A DNA stretch of 7,533 nt from Muribaculaceae bacterium (GCA_029051445.1 JAIDKP010000454.1:1-7533), one strand, 5' to 3'. Positions 1-6,783 are shown, counted from the first letter of the stretch. Numbers and translations are program-made. The notes: a model not told the origin generated them from the letters alone.

Positions 1-579
1 TTCGTCTTCGATCTTGATGCGGAAGATTCCTTTGATGATAAACATCGATGCAATGATGCCTACAACACCGAGGGTGTAGGCTGCAGCGTAGCCCATGGCC
101 ATAACGTTGGCATCTTCAGCTGAATTGACTGTCTGTTGCGCGGCTGCGAGTCCGGGAGTGTTGGTCACGGCTCCCGACATAACTCCGACAAGCGCCGAGA
201 TTGAGGTGTCGCCCCGCTCGATCAGGAATATCACAAGGACGATTGCAGCGTTCAGTGCAATGCCGAGCACGGCAAGCAGATTGAGCCTGACTCCTCCCTG
301 CTTGAATGAGGAGAAGAAACTCGGGCCGACTTGCAGGCCTATTGCAAAAATGAATATGATCAGACCGAATTCACGTACAAATTTCAGCACATTGCCGTCG
401 ACAGTGTAGCCGAAGTGCCCCATGATGATACCTACGAAAAGGACGAACGTGACTCCCAGTGAGACACCTCCGATCTTTATCTTGCCGAGCCATATACCTA
501 CGGCGATAACAAAAGAGTAGAGGGCAATCGTGCTGGCCAGTGAGACGTTGCCGGGAGCTAAAAGGTTGATTATATCCAT
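1..579 (-). CDS. AspT/YidE/YbjL-family transporter, N-terminal part (runs off window)
   Basis: This is a partial gene: 193 codons from ATG at 579-577 to the window edge, with no stop seen. It encodes a very hydrophobic inner-membrane protein with about six membrane segments, near residues 15-32, 38-57, 70-88, 100-120, 125-147 and 160-182. Two signatures identify the family: GLQVGPSFF at 81-89, and SGAVTNTPGLAAA at 135-147, in the repeated half of the aspartate:alanine-exchanger-like (AspT/YidE/YbjL) duplication domain. Full-length members are roughly 550 residues, with central TrkA_C domains and a second membrane half, so about two thirds is missing here. The charged end IKIEDE is where the first membrane half leaves the bilayer. 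The substrate cannot be told from this part; AspT itself exchanges aspartate for alanine, but most Bacteroidetes members are uncharacterised. A good promoter lies about 70 bases upstream, so it is probably transcribed independently of the TRIC-family gene before it. Confidence 0.85.
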   Translation of the reverse strand, partial: MDIINLLAPGNVSLASTIALYSFVIAVGIWLGKIKIGGVSLGVTFVLFVGIIMGHFGYTVDGNVLKFVREFGLIIFIFAIGLQVGPSFFSSFKQGGVRLNLLAVLGIALNAAIVLVIFLIERGDTSISALVGVMSGAVTNTPGLAAAQQTVNSAEDANVMAMGYAAAYTLGVVGIIASMFIIKGIFRIKIEDE

Positions 580-649
580 TGGAAATGCTGTAAATGAAAT
601 CGTTGCGGTGGCAATGGCTCATCAGGCCAACCGCCGCTAAAACCAAGTG

Positions 650-680
650 CAAAGATACTGATTTTACCGCTAACCGCAAA
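650..680 (-). promoter_or_regulatory. Bacteroidetes-type promoter for the AspT/YidE-like transporter
   Basis: On the minus strand a -33 TTTG (680-677) is followed after exactly 19 bases by a -7 box TATCTTTG (657-650). This fits the Bacteroides primary sigma consensus TTTG-N19-21-TAnnTTTG at every fixed position. Transcription would begin near 645, giving a leader of about 65 bases before the ATG at 579. It is the best promoter match in the window. Confidence 0.75.
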
Positions 681-761
681 GTGGCTCCGGTGACTATTTT
701 TTTAACAGACTTTTTTATTTGAAACCGAAAATACTGGCTATGGTGCCGACAGCGGGACGTA

Positions 762-1373
762 CTATACTTCCTTCATCTCCGGCAGATGCCATCCGTAGCG
801 GAGGGCACCCCAGCGGAGGAAAAGGATTGTCAGGGCGCAAAGCGACTGACATAGCCATTCTTCGCAGCCGCATAATGCTGCAATCCAGTATGCAATTCCA
901 CCGCCTATGCAGGCTGTGGCATATATGTCTTTGCGGAAAAACAACGGCTCTTCGTTGATGAGCACATCACGAAGTACTCCTCCGAATGATCCGGTGATCA
1001 TGCCGAGCACAACGGCCACCCACATCGGATAGCCGTAGGCGAGACTTTTCTGTAGTCCGGTCACGACAAAGAGAGCGAGACCGATAGCGTCAAACATATA
1101 CAGAAACCTGGAGTCGGCTGTAAGAACTCTCTTGAACATCAGGACAATTATAAATCCTAATCCGGTGACAGCAAGATACATCCACGACTCCATCCAGAAT
1201 GGTGACGCATTTAGCAGAAGGTCGCGTATCGTACCACCGCCGATGGCGGTCACGACTCCAATCGTATATGCTCCAAACCAGTCGAAATGTTTACGGGCAG
1301 CCAGGCGTATGCCGCTCACTGCAAAGGCCAGTGTACCTATGACCTCAATAATGAAAAGTAGTGTTGCTTGCAC
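762..1373 (-). CDS. TRIC / UPF0126 (YicG/YadS-type) small membrane channel or glycine transporter
   Basis: This 203-residue membrane protein has about seven hydrophobic segments. It shows the internal duplication of the family: the first half has FAVSG (17-21) and GGGTIRDLLL (45-54), and the second half has FVVTG (102-106) and GGVLRDVL (131-138). The glycine-rich GGxxRD turns line the cation pathway in prokaryotic TRIC channels. E. coli YicG in the same Pfam family is reported to move glycine, so ion versus glycine transport is open. Length is typical (about 200-210). The start is GTG at 1373-1371: an in-frame TGA lies only two codons upstream, the next Met is about 60 residues in, and the N-terminus begins exactly where homologues begin. 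The stop is TAG at 764-762. I see no terminator after it; the downstream transporter has its own promoter. Confidence 0.88.
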   Translation of the reverse strand: MQATLLFIIEVIGTLAFAVSGIRLAARKHFDWFGAYTIGVVTAIGGGTIRDLLLNASPFWMESWMYLAVTGLGFIIVLMFKRVLTADSRFLYMFDAIGLALFVVTGLQKSLAYGYPMWVAVVLGMITGSFGGVLRDVLINEEPLFFRKDIYATACIGGGIAYWIAALCGCEEWLCQSLCALTILFLRWGALRYGWHLPEMKEV

Positions 1374-1395
1374 AATTGCTCACTTTTTAGTTGTG

Positions 1396-1403
1396 CAAAA
1401 TTA
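1396..1403 (-). promoter_or_regulatory. Candidate -7 box for the TRIC/UPF0126 gene
   Basis: TAATTTTG on the minus strand (1403-1396) matches TAnnTTTG fully and lies 22 bases before the GTG start. That would give a short leader of roughly 15-20 bases. No TTTG is present 19-21 bases further upstream, so only half of the bipartite consensus is met. The rest of the 217-base gap between this gene and fldA (1374-1590) holds the fldA terminator and nothing else I can identify. Confidence 0.45.
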
Positions 1404-1530
1404 GTGCTTTTTTTGTTACTACGATACGTTTTTTGACCGCAGTCGCGCATAGGCGACAAAAATTAATGGCTGTGTGGAAATTGTGTTTTAGGTATGTGAG
1501 GGTATAGCTTGGAGATGTAATTGCTTGAAA

Positions 1531-1559
1531 TAAAAAAAGGACGCACGCGCCGTGCGTCC
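1531..1559 (-). terminator. Intrinsic terminator of fldA
   Basis: A perfect 9-bp GC-rich inverted repeat, GGACGCACG (1539-1547) and CGTGCGTCC (1551-1559), with a 3-base loop. On the minus strand it is followed directly by seven T residues (1538-1532). It begins 31 bases after the fldA stop codon at 1591. The T-tract lies only on the minus-strand side, so it acts on leftward transcripts and isolates fldA from the TRIC-family gene. Confidence 0.88.
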
Positions 1560-1590
1560 CTACTCTCTGTGAATATGGTGCGTCCTATGT

Positions 1591-2103
1591 TTACAGGATT
1601 TCTTCGGAGATCTGTTGGATCCAGGTGTGCAGGCGGGTGTCGGTGAGTTCCGGGTGGTTGACTTCATCGAGTACGAGACCGTACATTTTTCCGGTTTCAG
1701 GGTCGTAGGCGGCTGATTCGCTGAACTCATATGCGCCGGCATCGTATTCGCCGATCAGAATGGCCTGAGTGCGCACTAGTCTGTCGCGCAATTCACCGAC
1801 TGCGTTGCAGAATGTGTCGGACATGGTTTCGTCGCCGCATCCAAACAGCGCGATTTTCTTTCCCTTTAGATCAAGTACCTGAAGGCCGTTGACGAAGTCG
1901 AGCCAGTCGGTCTGTATGTCTCCGCTTCCCCATGTGCTTGAGCCGAGTATCAGTACGTCATATTCGGCTACCCGGCTCGGGGATGTTTTTGCCACATCGT
2001 GTATGTCGTTGTCGCCGATGTTCAGAAGCTGTCCGATCTTGCGGGCTATCCGGGCAGTCGTACCGGTATTTGAACCGTAGAATATACCTGTTTTCTTATC
2101 CAT
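1591..2103 (-). CDS. fldA: Long-chain flavodoxin
   Basis: This is a 170-residue cytoplasmic FMN-binding electron carrier. It serves as a low-potential donor or acceptor, for example as a ferredoxin substitute for pyruvate:ferredoxin oxidoreductase or radical enzymes. The N-terminal phosphate loop GSNTGTT (10-16) fits the T/SxTGxT flavodoxin signature. SSTWG (55-59) supplies the Trp58 that stacks on the flavin, and FGCGDE (87-92) is the third FMN loop. YGLVLDEVNHPELTD (141-155) and the C-terminal helix match long-chain flavodoxins such as E. coli FldA, and the length fits. The third loop reads GDETMSDTF and lacks the tyrosine usual there (GDQxxY); I believe this is a Bacteroidetes habit. Start is ATG 2103-2101, stop TAA. 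It lies 88 bases after pyrF, beyond a hairpin, and has its own strong terminator. I found no convincing promoter; TAACTTTT at 2126-2119 is one base off the -7 consensus and has no -33 box. Confidence 0.93.
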   Translation of the reverse strand: MDKKTGIFYGSNTGTTARIARKIGQLLNIGDNDIHDVAKTSPSRVAEYDVLILGSSTWGSGDIQTDWLDFVNGLQVLDLKGKKIALFGCGDETMSDTFCNAVGELRDRLVRTQAILIGEYDAGAYEFSESAAYDPETGKMYGLVLDEVNHPELTDTRLHTWIQQISEEIL

Positions 2104-2117
2104 AGAGACAATCGTTT

Positions 2118-2164
2118 AAAAAGTTAATTGAGATGCAAGGATTTCAGCCTATGCATCTCAATTA
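2118..2164 (-). terminator. 13-bp inverted repeat with short U-tract, probable pyrF terminator
   Basis: A perfect 13-bp inverted repeat: TAATTGAGATGCA (2125-2137) with its complement at 2152-2164, and a 14-base loop. Reading leftward, the stem is followed by AC and then five Ts (2122-2118). The pyrF stop codon is 28 bases upstream. The T-run exists only on the minus-strand side, which favours a leftward terminator for the kinase-prfA-pyrF operon. The stem is AT-rich and the T-run short, so readthrough into fldA or an operator role cannot be excluded. Confidence 0.55.
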
Positions 2165-2191
2165 TTAGAACAATTGCCGTCGGTAGAGGGT

Positions 2192-3028
2192 TCAGATCAC
2201 GCCGCGCTCTTTTAGCGTTGCGGCCATCTGTTCAGCCAGATTGCGTGCCTCGATCGCAGCCACTGTATCGAAATCGGTGCCGGTGGAGGCATATATGATT
2301 CCACGCGATGAGTTGACGAGCAGTCCGCAGTCGTCGTTCATAGCATATTTTGCTACTTCCTCAAGGCTACCGCCCTGTGCGCCCACGCCGGGCACGAGCA
2401 GGAAGCTGTCGGGTGCTACCTGGCGCACATCGGCAAGCAGTGATCCCTGTGTGGCTCCGGCCACAAACATGAGATTGTCTTTATTTCCCCATTCCTGTGC
2501 CTTGGCCAGAACTCGCTCAAAGAGGCGTTTGCCTTCGGTATCGGCGACAAACTGGAAGTCGTGGCTTCCTTTGTTGGATGTGAGTGCGAGAAGCACGGTC
2601 CATTTGCCGGGGTATTCCATGAAGGGGGTGACGCTGTCCTCGCCCATGTAGGGTGCTACGGTGAGCGCGTCGACATCCATATAGTCGAAGAATGCGCGTG
2701 CATACATGCGGGCGGTGTTGCCGATGTCGCCGCGTTTTGCGTCGGCTATGATGAACTGGTCGGGGTAGGTGGCGCGTATGTAGCGTATTGTCTTTTCAAG
2801 CGCGATCCAGCCCTGGTAGCCAAGTGTCTCATAGAAGGCGATATTGGGCTTGTAGGCGACGCAATAGGGGGCTGTGGCATCGATGATTGCCTTGTTGAAC
2901 GCAAAGACGGGATCTTCGGGCGCTTCCTCGAATATGTGCTTGGGTATCTTGTTGAGGTCGGTGTCGAGTCCGACGCAAAGGTAGCTTTTCTTACGCTTTA
3001 TGTTGTCAATGAGTTCCTGACGGGTCAT
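2192..3028 (-). CDS. pyrF: Orotidine-5'-phosphate decarboxylase (type 2)
   Basis: It catalyses OMP to UMP plus CO2, the last step of de novo pyrimidine synthesis, as a cytoplasmic TIM-barrel enzyme. Of 278 residues, the family landmarks in order are VGLDTD (19-24), AYKPN with Lys60 (58-62), the catalytic signature DAKRGDIG (96-103; Asp96, Lys98, Asp101), APYMGEDSV (125-133), VPGVGAQGG (212-220) and the phosphate-binding SRG (241-243). The layout is that of the longer bacterial type 2 enzymes (about 270-280 residues) rather than the 230-residue type 1. The frame stays open upstream to an ATG at 3118, but I choose ATG 3028-3026: the extension would overlap prfA, is basic and low in family likeness, and homologues begin near MTRQEL. 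The gene follows prfA by 29 bases with no visible promoter or terminator, so co-transcription is likely. Confidence 0.95.
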   Translation of the reverse strand: MTRQELIDNIKRKKSYLCVGLDTDLNKIPKHIFEEAPEDPVFAFNKAIIDATAPYCVAYKPNIAFYETLGYQGWIALEKTIRYIRATYPDQFIIADAKRGDIGNTARMYARAFFDYMDVDALTVAPYMGEDSVTPFMEYPGKWTVLLALTSNKGSHDFQFVADTEGKRLFERVLAKAQEWGNKDNLMFVAGATQGSLLADVRQVAPDSFLLVPGVGAQGGSLEEVAKYAMNDDCGLLVNSSRGIIYASTGTDFDTVAAIEARNLAEQMAATLKERGVI

Positions 3029-3057
3029 GATACTGTATACTTGGTTAATGGTGTTGT

Positions 3058-4167
3058 TTATAGTTCGGCTGCTTTCAGCTTTTCGGCGTTCTCGGCCACG
3101 GTGAGGCGGTCGATGCACTCCTGTATGTCGCCTCCGAGGAAAGCCGGCAGGTTGTACATGGTGTAGTTTATGCGGTGGTCGGTGACACGTCCCTGCGGGA
3201 AGTTGTAGGTGCGTATCTTGGCCGAGCGGTCGCCGGTGGAGACGAGGGTTTTTCGCCGCGATGCTATGTCGTCGATATATTTCTGGTGCTCACGGTCATA
3301 GATGAATGTGCGCAGCCTCGACAGCGCCCGCTCTTTGTTTTTAGGCTGGTCGCGTGTCTCGGTGCATTCGATGAGTATTTCCTCGCTCTGGCCGGTTATG
3401 GGGTTTTTCCACATGTAGCGCAACCGCACTCCCGACTCGACTTTGTTGACGTTCTGTCCGCCGGCACCTCCGGAGCGGAATGTGTCCCACTTGATTTCGC
3501 CTTCGTTGATCTGGACGTCAAACTCATCGGCTTCGGGCAGAACTGCCACTGTCGCGGCCGAGGTGTGTATGCGCCCCTGTGTCTCTGTCGCAGGTACGCG
3601 CTGCACACGGTGGACACCGCTCTCATATTTTAGGACTCCATAGACTCCTTCTCCTGAGACTGCAACCACGATCTCTTTGAATCCTCCGGCTGTGCCTTCG
3701 CTGAACGAGGTGACCGATGTCTTCCATCCTTTTGACTCGCAGTAGCGCACATACATTTTGTAGAGGTCTCCGGCAAATAGAGCCGCTTCGTCGCCGCCAG
3801 TGCCTCCGCGTATTTCGAGTACGGCGTTTTTTGAGTCTTCGGGGTCGCCGGGTATGAGAAGAAGCTTTATCTCCTCTTCAAGCGCGGGTATGGCCTGCTG
3901 GGCCTGTTCAAGCTGCTCGCGTGCCATGTCGGCCAGATCGCTGTCGTTTGACGAGATTATCTCGCGTGCCTCGGCCATGTCGGCTATGGCACGCCTGTAG
4001 CGTCCGGTCGCGTCTACTATGCGTCCGAGATCCTTGTACTCTTTGGTGAGCTTGCGGTATCGGTTCTGGTCGGCTATGACATCGGGATCGGTAATGAGGG
4101 TGGCTGTCTCCTCATATCGTGCCTCGATTCCGTCGAGCCGTTTAAGTAACTGGTTGTCCTGATCCAT
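3058..4167 (-). CDS. prfA: Peptide chain release factor 1
   Basis: RF1 recognises UAA and UAG in the ribosomal A site and triggers peptidyl-tRNA hydrolysis. Of 369 residues, the N-terminal helical domain covers about 1-110. [11 protein letters not shown] (121-131) starts the core domain. The codon-recognition tripeptide PAT is at 192-194 (PxT marks RF1; RF2 has SPF), followed by [16 protein letters not shown]. The catalytic GGQ is at 236-238 within [16 protein letters not shown]; its Gln is the usual target of PrmC methylation. Compared with E. coli RF1 there is a short insertion after the GGQ loop (about 250-262), which I regard as normal for Bacteroidetes. Start is ATG 4167-4165, only 18 bases after the stop of the kinase-like gene; stop is TAA. 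Spacing suggests a kinase-prfA-pyrF operon. Confidence 0.97.
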   Translation of the reverse strand: MDQDNQLLKRLDGIEARYEETATLITDPDVIADQNRYRKLTKEYKDLGRIVDATGRYRRAIADMAEAREIISSNDSDLADMAREQLEQAQQAIPALEEEIKLLLIPGDPEDSKNAVLEIRGGTGGDEAALFAGDLYKMYVRYCESKGWKTSVTSFSEGTAGGFKEIVVAVSGEGVYGVLKYESGVHRVQRVPATETQGRIHTSAATVAVLPEADEFDVQINEGEIKWDTFRSGGAGGQNVNKVESGVRLRYMWKNPITGQSEEILIECTETRDQPKNKERALSRLRTFIYDREHQKYIDDIASRRKTLVSTGDRSAKIRTYNFPQGRVTDHRINYTMYNLPAFLGGDIQECIDRLTVAENAEKLKAAEL

Positions 4168-4185
4168 TTAGTCGGTTGGTGCCTC

Positions 4186-5280
4186 TTAGCCGAGAGAGGC
4201 TACAAATTTCTTAAGCTCCGGCATCTGTTCCATTACTTTCTCAAAGAGACGCATCTGGGCTTTGGTGCGCACGAGGTTGTGGGTCGGATAGGCGATCTTG
4301 TAGTAGGTGTCGCCATTGATCCAGTCGGTGAGGAAGCGTACAGCCTGCATGTAAGGGAACAGAGCTACGGCAAGCGGAAGCCAGTCTTTTTCCTCTTTTG
4401 TGAGGAATGATTTGGTCGAGCTCAGGTAGCCGCGTGTGAATGCCTCGAAAATTTCGTTGCGGAAAGAGATTTTGTCGGTCTCCGGCTCGTCCTCAGGTGT
4501 TGAACATGCGGCTGTGCGGAGGAAGTCGCCGTAGTCAGAGAATACCATCGACGGCATGACTGTGTCGAGGTCGATTACGCAAAGCACATCGCCTGTGGCG
4601 GCATCGTAGAGCATGTTGTTGACTTTGGTGTCGCAGTGGCATACGCGCACGGGCATCTTGCCCTCGCGGCGCAGCCGGTCGGCCTCGGTCATTGTGCCGA
4701 CATATTCGTTGATTTCAGCAAGTATGTCGGCCACTTCTGCAGCGCGTCCCTGCGGATCGGCTTTCACCGCATCATCAAGCTGGCGGAGACGGAACTCCAT
4801 ATCATGGAAGCCGGGTATGATCTCTACAAGGTCGGCATCAATGTCGGCCAGATCGCTCTGGAAACGTCCGAATGCCTCGCCGGCCTGCAGGGCTGTCTCG
4901 GGGGTCACCTCCGAGAGTGTCATGGAGCCGGGTATGTAGGTCATAAGACGCCACACCTTGCCGTCGGAAGGATCGTTATAGTAGGTCTTCGCTCCCTCTT
5001 TTTCTCCGAGAGGCAGGAAGTGAAGCACCTTGCGGTCAATGTCGGTCTCTCCTGCTTTTTCGAGCTTGCTTCTCAGGTGAGAAGTGACCGCCTGGATATT
5101 GCCCTGCAGTCCGTCTACATCGGGAAAAATGGCAGTGTTGATACTTTGGAGCACGTATTTAGGTTCTCCGTTTATTTCCACCGCATAGGTGGTATTGATA
5201 AGACCGTTGCCAAGCGGACGCACCTGTGCGTCGGACAACGACGGGAGGAATTCCCTGACTATAGACAATAATTTTTCCAT
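4186..5280 (-). CDS. APH-fold sugar kinase resembling N-acetylhexosamine 1-kinase (NahK-like)
   Basis: This is a 364-residue cytoplasmic phosphotransferase of the APH/choline kinase fold. Seen in the sequence: a nucleotide-loop region GNGLINTTY (24-32), the Brenner motif HCDTKVNN (215-222; Asp217 the likely catalytic base, Asn222 a metal ligand), and the metal-binding IDLDTVMP (236-243). Beyond the fold, several segments resemble bifidobacterial NahK as I remember it: INTTY then VLQSINTAIFPD (43-54), FHD (158-160), DTKVNNML, IDLDT, and GDTYYKIAYPTHNLVR (323-338). NahK makes GalNAc-1-P or GlcNAc-1-P from the free sugar and ATP. Length (about 360) also fits. It is therefore unlikely to be an antibiotic-resistance enzyme, despite the family name it would often get. 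It heads an apparent operon with prfA and pyrF and is divergent from a GH109-like glycosidase. APH kinase is near certain; NahK-type specificity is inference, and another 1-kinase or sugar substrate remains possible. Confidence 0.75.
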   Translation of the reverse strand: MEKLLSIVREFLPSLSDAQVRPLGNGLINTTYAVEINGEPKYVLQSINTAIFPDVDGLQGNIQAVTSHLRSKLEKAGETDIDRKVLHFLPLGEKEGAKTYYNDPSDGKVWRLMTYIPGSMTLSEVTPETALQAGEAFGRFQSDLADIDADLVEIIPGFHDMEFRLRQLDDAVKADPQGRAAEVADILAEINEYVGTMTEADRLRREGKMPVRVCHCDTKVNNMLYDAATGDVLCVIDLDTVMPSMVFSDYGDFLRTAACSTPEDEPETDKISFRNEIFEAFTRGYLSSTKSFLTKEEKDWLPLAVALFPYMQAVRFLTDWINGDTYYKIAYPTHNLVRTKAQMRLFEKVMEQMPELKKFVASLG

Positions 5281-5288
5281 ATTGACTA

Positions 5289-5319
5289 CAAATTTATGGA
5301 AAAAGCATTATATTTGAAA
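5289..5319 (-). promoter_or_regulatory. Candidate promoter of the kinase-prfA-pyrF operon
   Basis: On the minus strand TAAATTTG (5296-5289) matches the -7 consensus TAnnTTTG. TTTC (5319-5316), 19 bases upstream, is one base off the -33 TTTG. The box ends only 8 bases before the ATG at 5280, so a transcript from here would have a leader of just a few bases or none. This is unusual but possible. No better promoter is visible up to the divergent gene. Confidence 0.5.
5309..5316 (+). promoter_or_regulatory. Candidate -7 box for the GH109-like lipoprotein gene
   Basis: TATATTTG matches TAnnTTTG fully. It would start transcription near 5321-5324, leaving a leader of about 60 bases to the ATG at 5383. 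No TTTG is found 19-21 bases upstream. The nearest related tetramer is ATTG at 5281-5284, with a spacing of 24, so the -33 element is weak or replaced by an activator. It lies 12 bases from the opposing kinase -7 box. Confidence 0.5.
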
Positions 5320-5382
5320 AAAAATTGGGAATCAATCATTGAAAATCGACTATCAAAGAGTAAATACCTAATATTCAGTTAA

Positions 5383-6783
5383 ATGTTTAAAGCTTCATTA
5401 CTACCTGCACTGGCTGTAGCCATGCTTGCAAGCTGTGCAGGAGCATCTCAGGAACAGTCTTATGTGATTAAAACAGATGTTCCGGAACGTCCGGCCGGAC
5501 AGGAAGATATGGTTGCATTTGCCGCAGAGCCTATCGATACTGTCAGAGTCGGCATTGTCGGCCTCGGTATGCGCGGCCCCGGCGCAGTTGACCGCATGTC
5601 TCATATTCCCACTGCAAAAGTAGTGGCACTCTGCGATATAGACTCGGCTCGCGTGGCAAAATCACAGAAAATACTTGCTAATAACGGCGCGGCTCCTGCC
5701 AAGGAGTTCTGGGGATCGGACACAGCTTATCTCGCAATGGTGCAGGATCCCGATATCGATCTGATCTATGTGGCTACAGACTGGGAGCATCATGTGCCTA
5801 TCTCGCTTGCAGCGATGGAAAACGGCAAGCATGTCGCTTGTGAGGTGCCTGCCGCACACAGCCTTGAGGATATCTGGGCGCTCATCAACACATCGGAGCG
5901 TACACGCAAGCACATGTTCATGCTTGAAAACTGCTGCTATGACGACTTTGAGCTTACCGCGCTCAACATGGCCCAGCAGGGTGTATTCGGCGAGGTGCTT
6001 CACGCCGAGGGCAGCTATATCCACAATCTTTCTGATTTCTGGAACGCATACTGGGACAACTGGCGCATGAAGTTCAACGAGGAGCACGCAGGCGATGTCT
6101 ATGCTACTCATGGCGTTGGCCCGGCTGCACAGCTTCTTGACCTCCACCGTGGCGACATGCTCACTACTCTCGTGGCTATGGACACCAAATCGGTGAGCGG
6201 CCCCGACTTCGTTGAGAAGACAACCGGCAAGCGCCCCGAGCCATGGAAAAACGGTGACCTCACCATGACCATCCTGAAGACAGCCAACGGCAAGACCCTG
6301 CATATCCAGCATGATGTTGTGACTCCGCGTCCCTACTCGCGCATGTATCAGGTGACCGGCACAAAGGGCTTCGCCAACAAGTACATGAAGAGCGGCATCG
6401 TTCTTGACACCGACGGTCTCTCGACCGAGATGCCCGATCACGAGAATCTGTCGAGCCACTCGTTCCTTCCCGAGGAGCAGTATCAGGCTCTCATGGAGAA
6501 ATACAAGCACCCGATCCTCAAAGAGATCGGCGAGAAGGCAAAGCAGGTGGGCGGTCACGGCGGCATGGACTTCGTTATGGATTACCGTCTTATCTACTGC
6601 CTCAACCATGGTCTGCCTCTCGATATCGACGTGTATGACATGGCTGAATGGTGCTCGCTCGCTCCTCTTGGCGCGATCTCGATAGAGAACGGTTCTGCTC
6701 CGGTCGAGGTTCCTGACTTCACCCGCGGTGCCTACAACAAGGTGAAAGGCTACCGTCACGCTTACGCTGACAAGGCTGAGTGA
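5383..6783 (+). CDS. Gfo/Idh/MocA-fold lipoprotein, probable GH109 alpha-N-acetylgalactosaminidase
   Basis: This 466-residue exported lipoprotein has a signal sequence with lipobox LASC and lipidated Cys18, then a linker to about residue 53. The Rossmann NAD-binding loop GIVGLGMRG (57-65) and a strand ending in Asp85 follow. MLENCCY (180-186), GDVYATHGVGP (237-247), TANGKTLHIQHD (300-311), RPYSRMYQVTGTKG (316-329), HGGMDF (392-397) and the C-terminal PVEVPDFTRG fit GH109 enzymes, which use bound NAD+ in an oxidation-elimination-addition cycle to remove alpha-linked GalNAc, such as blood-group A sugar. Tyr186, Tyr240 and His243 correspond to the active-site Tyr, Tyr and His described for the Elizabethkingia enzyme. 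The dehydrogenase EKP motif reads EVP (154-156), so its lysine is missing, which argues against a soluble sugar dehydrogenase. The first acidic residue after Cys18 is Glu24, so no Bacteroidetes surface-export signal is evident and a periplasm-facing location is likelier. Stop TGA overlaps the next gene. Confidence 0.8.
   Translation: MFKASLLPALAVAMLASCAGASQEQSYVIKTDVPERPAGQEDMVAFAAEPIDTVRVGIVGLGMRGPGAVDRMSHIPTAKVVALCDIDSARVAKSQKILANNGAAPAKEFWGSDTAYLAMVQDPDIDLIYVATDWEHHVPISLAAMENGKHVACEVPAAHSLEDIWALINTSERTRKHMFMLENCCYDDFELTALNMAQQGVFGEVLHAEGSYIHNLSDFWNAYWDNWRMKFNEEHAGDVYATHGVGPAAQLLDLHRGDMLTTLVAMDTKSVSGPDFVEKTTGKRPEPWKNGDLTMTILKTANGKTLHIQHDVVTPRPYSRMYQVTGTKGFANKYMKSGIVLDTDGLSTEMPDHENLSSHSFLPEEQYQALMEKYKHPILKEIGEKAKQVGGHGGMDFVMDYRLIYCLNHGLPLDIDVYDMAEWCSLAPLGAISIENGSAPVEVPDFTRGAYNKVKGYRHAYADKAE

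Noticed and set aside
719..958. Small plus-strand open frame of 79 codons
   Set aside because: Most of it overlaps the conserved end of the TRIC/UPF0126 gene on the other strand, and it has no promoter or recognisable product.
1442..1457. Small inverted repeat GTCGC / GCGAC in the gap upstream of the TRIC gene
   Set aside because: It has only 5 bp of stem with a 6-base loop and no T-tract on the 3' side of either strand; such repeats are common by chance.
1551..1586. Short direct repeat of GTGCGTCC next to the fldA terminator
   Set aside because: It has eight bases in two copies only, one being the terminator arm. It is not enough to suggest a repeat family or attachment site.
3029..3118. 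Upstream extension of pyrF to an ATG at 3118
   Set aside because: It would overlap the 3' end of prfA by about 60 bases, and the added residues are a basic, low-complexity shadow of the prfA frame. Homologues start at MTRQEL.
2561..3166. Open frame of 201 codons on the plus strand opposite pyrF and the prfA end
   Set aside because: It is a shadow of pyrF with a Val/Gly-rich translation typical of reversed GC-rich codons. It spans two real genes.
4636..5271. Open frame of 211 codons on the plus strand opposite the kinase
   Set aside because: It is antisense to a conserved kinase. Its product has no family features and no promoter or spacing suggests expression.
4186..5280. Aminoglycoside resistance phosphotransferase
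   Set aside because: Only the general APH fold and Brenner motif support this. Segment likeness and context point to a sugar 1-kinase, and the gene sits in a housekeeping operon without mobile elements.
5383..6783. Ordinary Gfo/Idh/MocA sugar dehydrogenase
   Set aside because: The EKP lysine is missing, the protein is an exported lipoprotein away from the cytoplasmic NAD pool, and GH109-specific tyrosine and histidine positions are kept.
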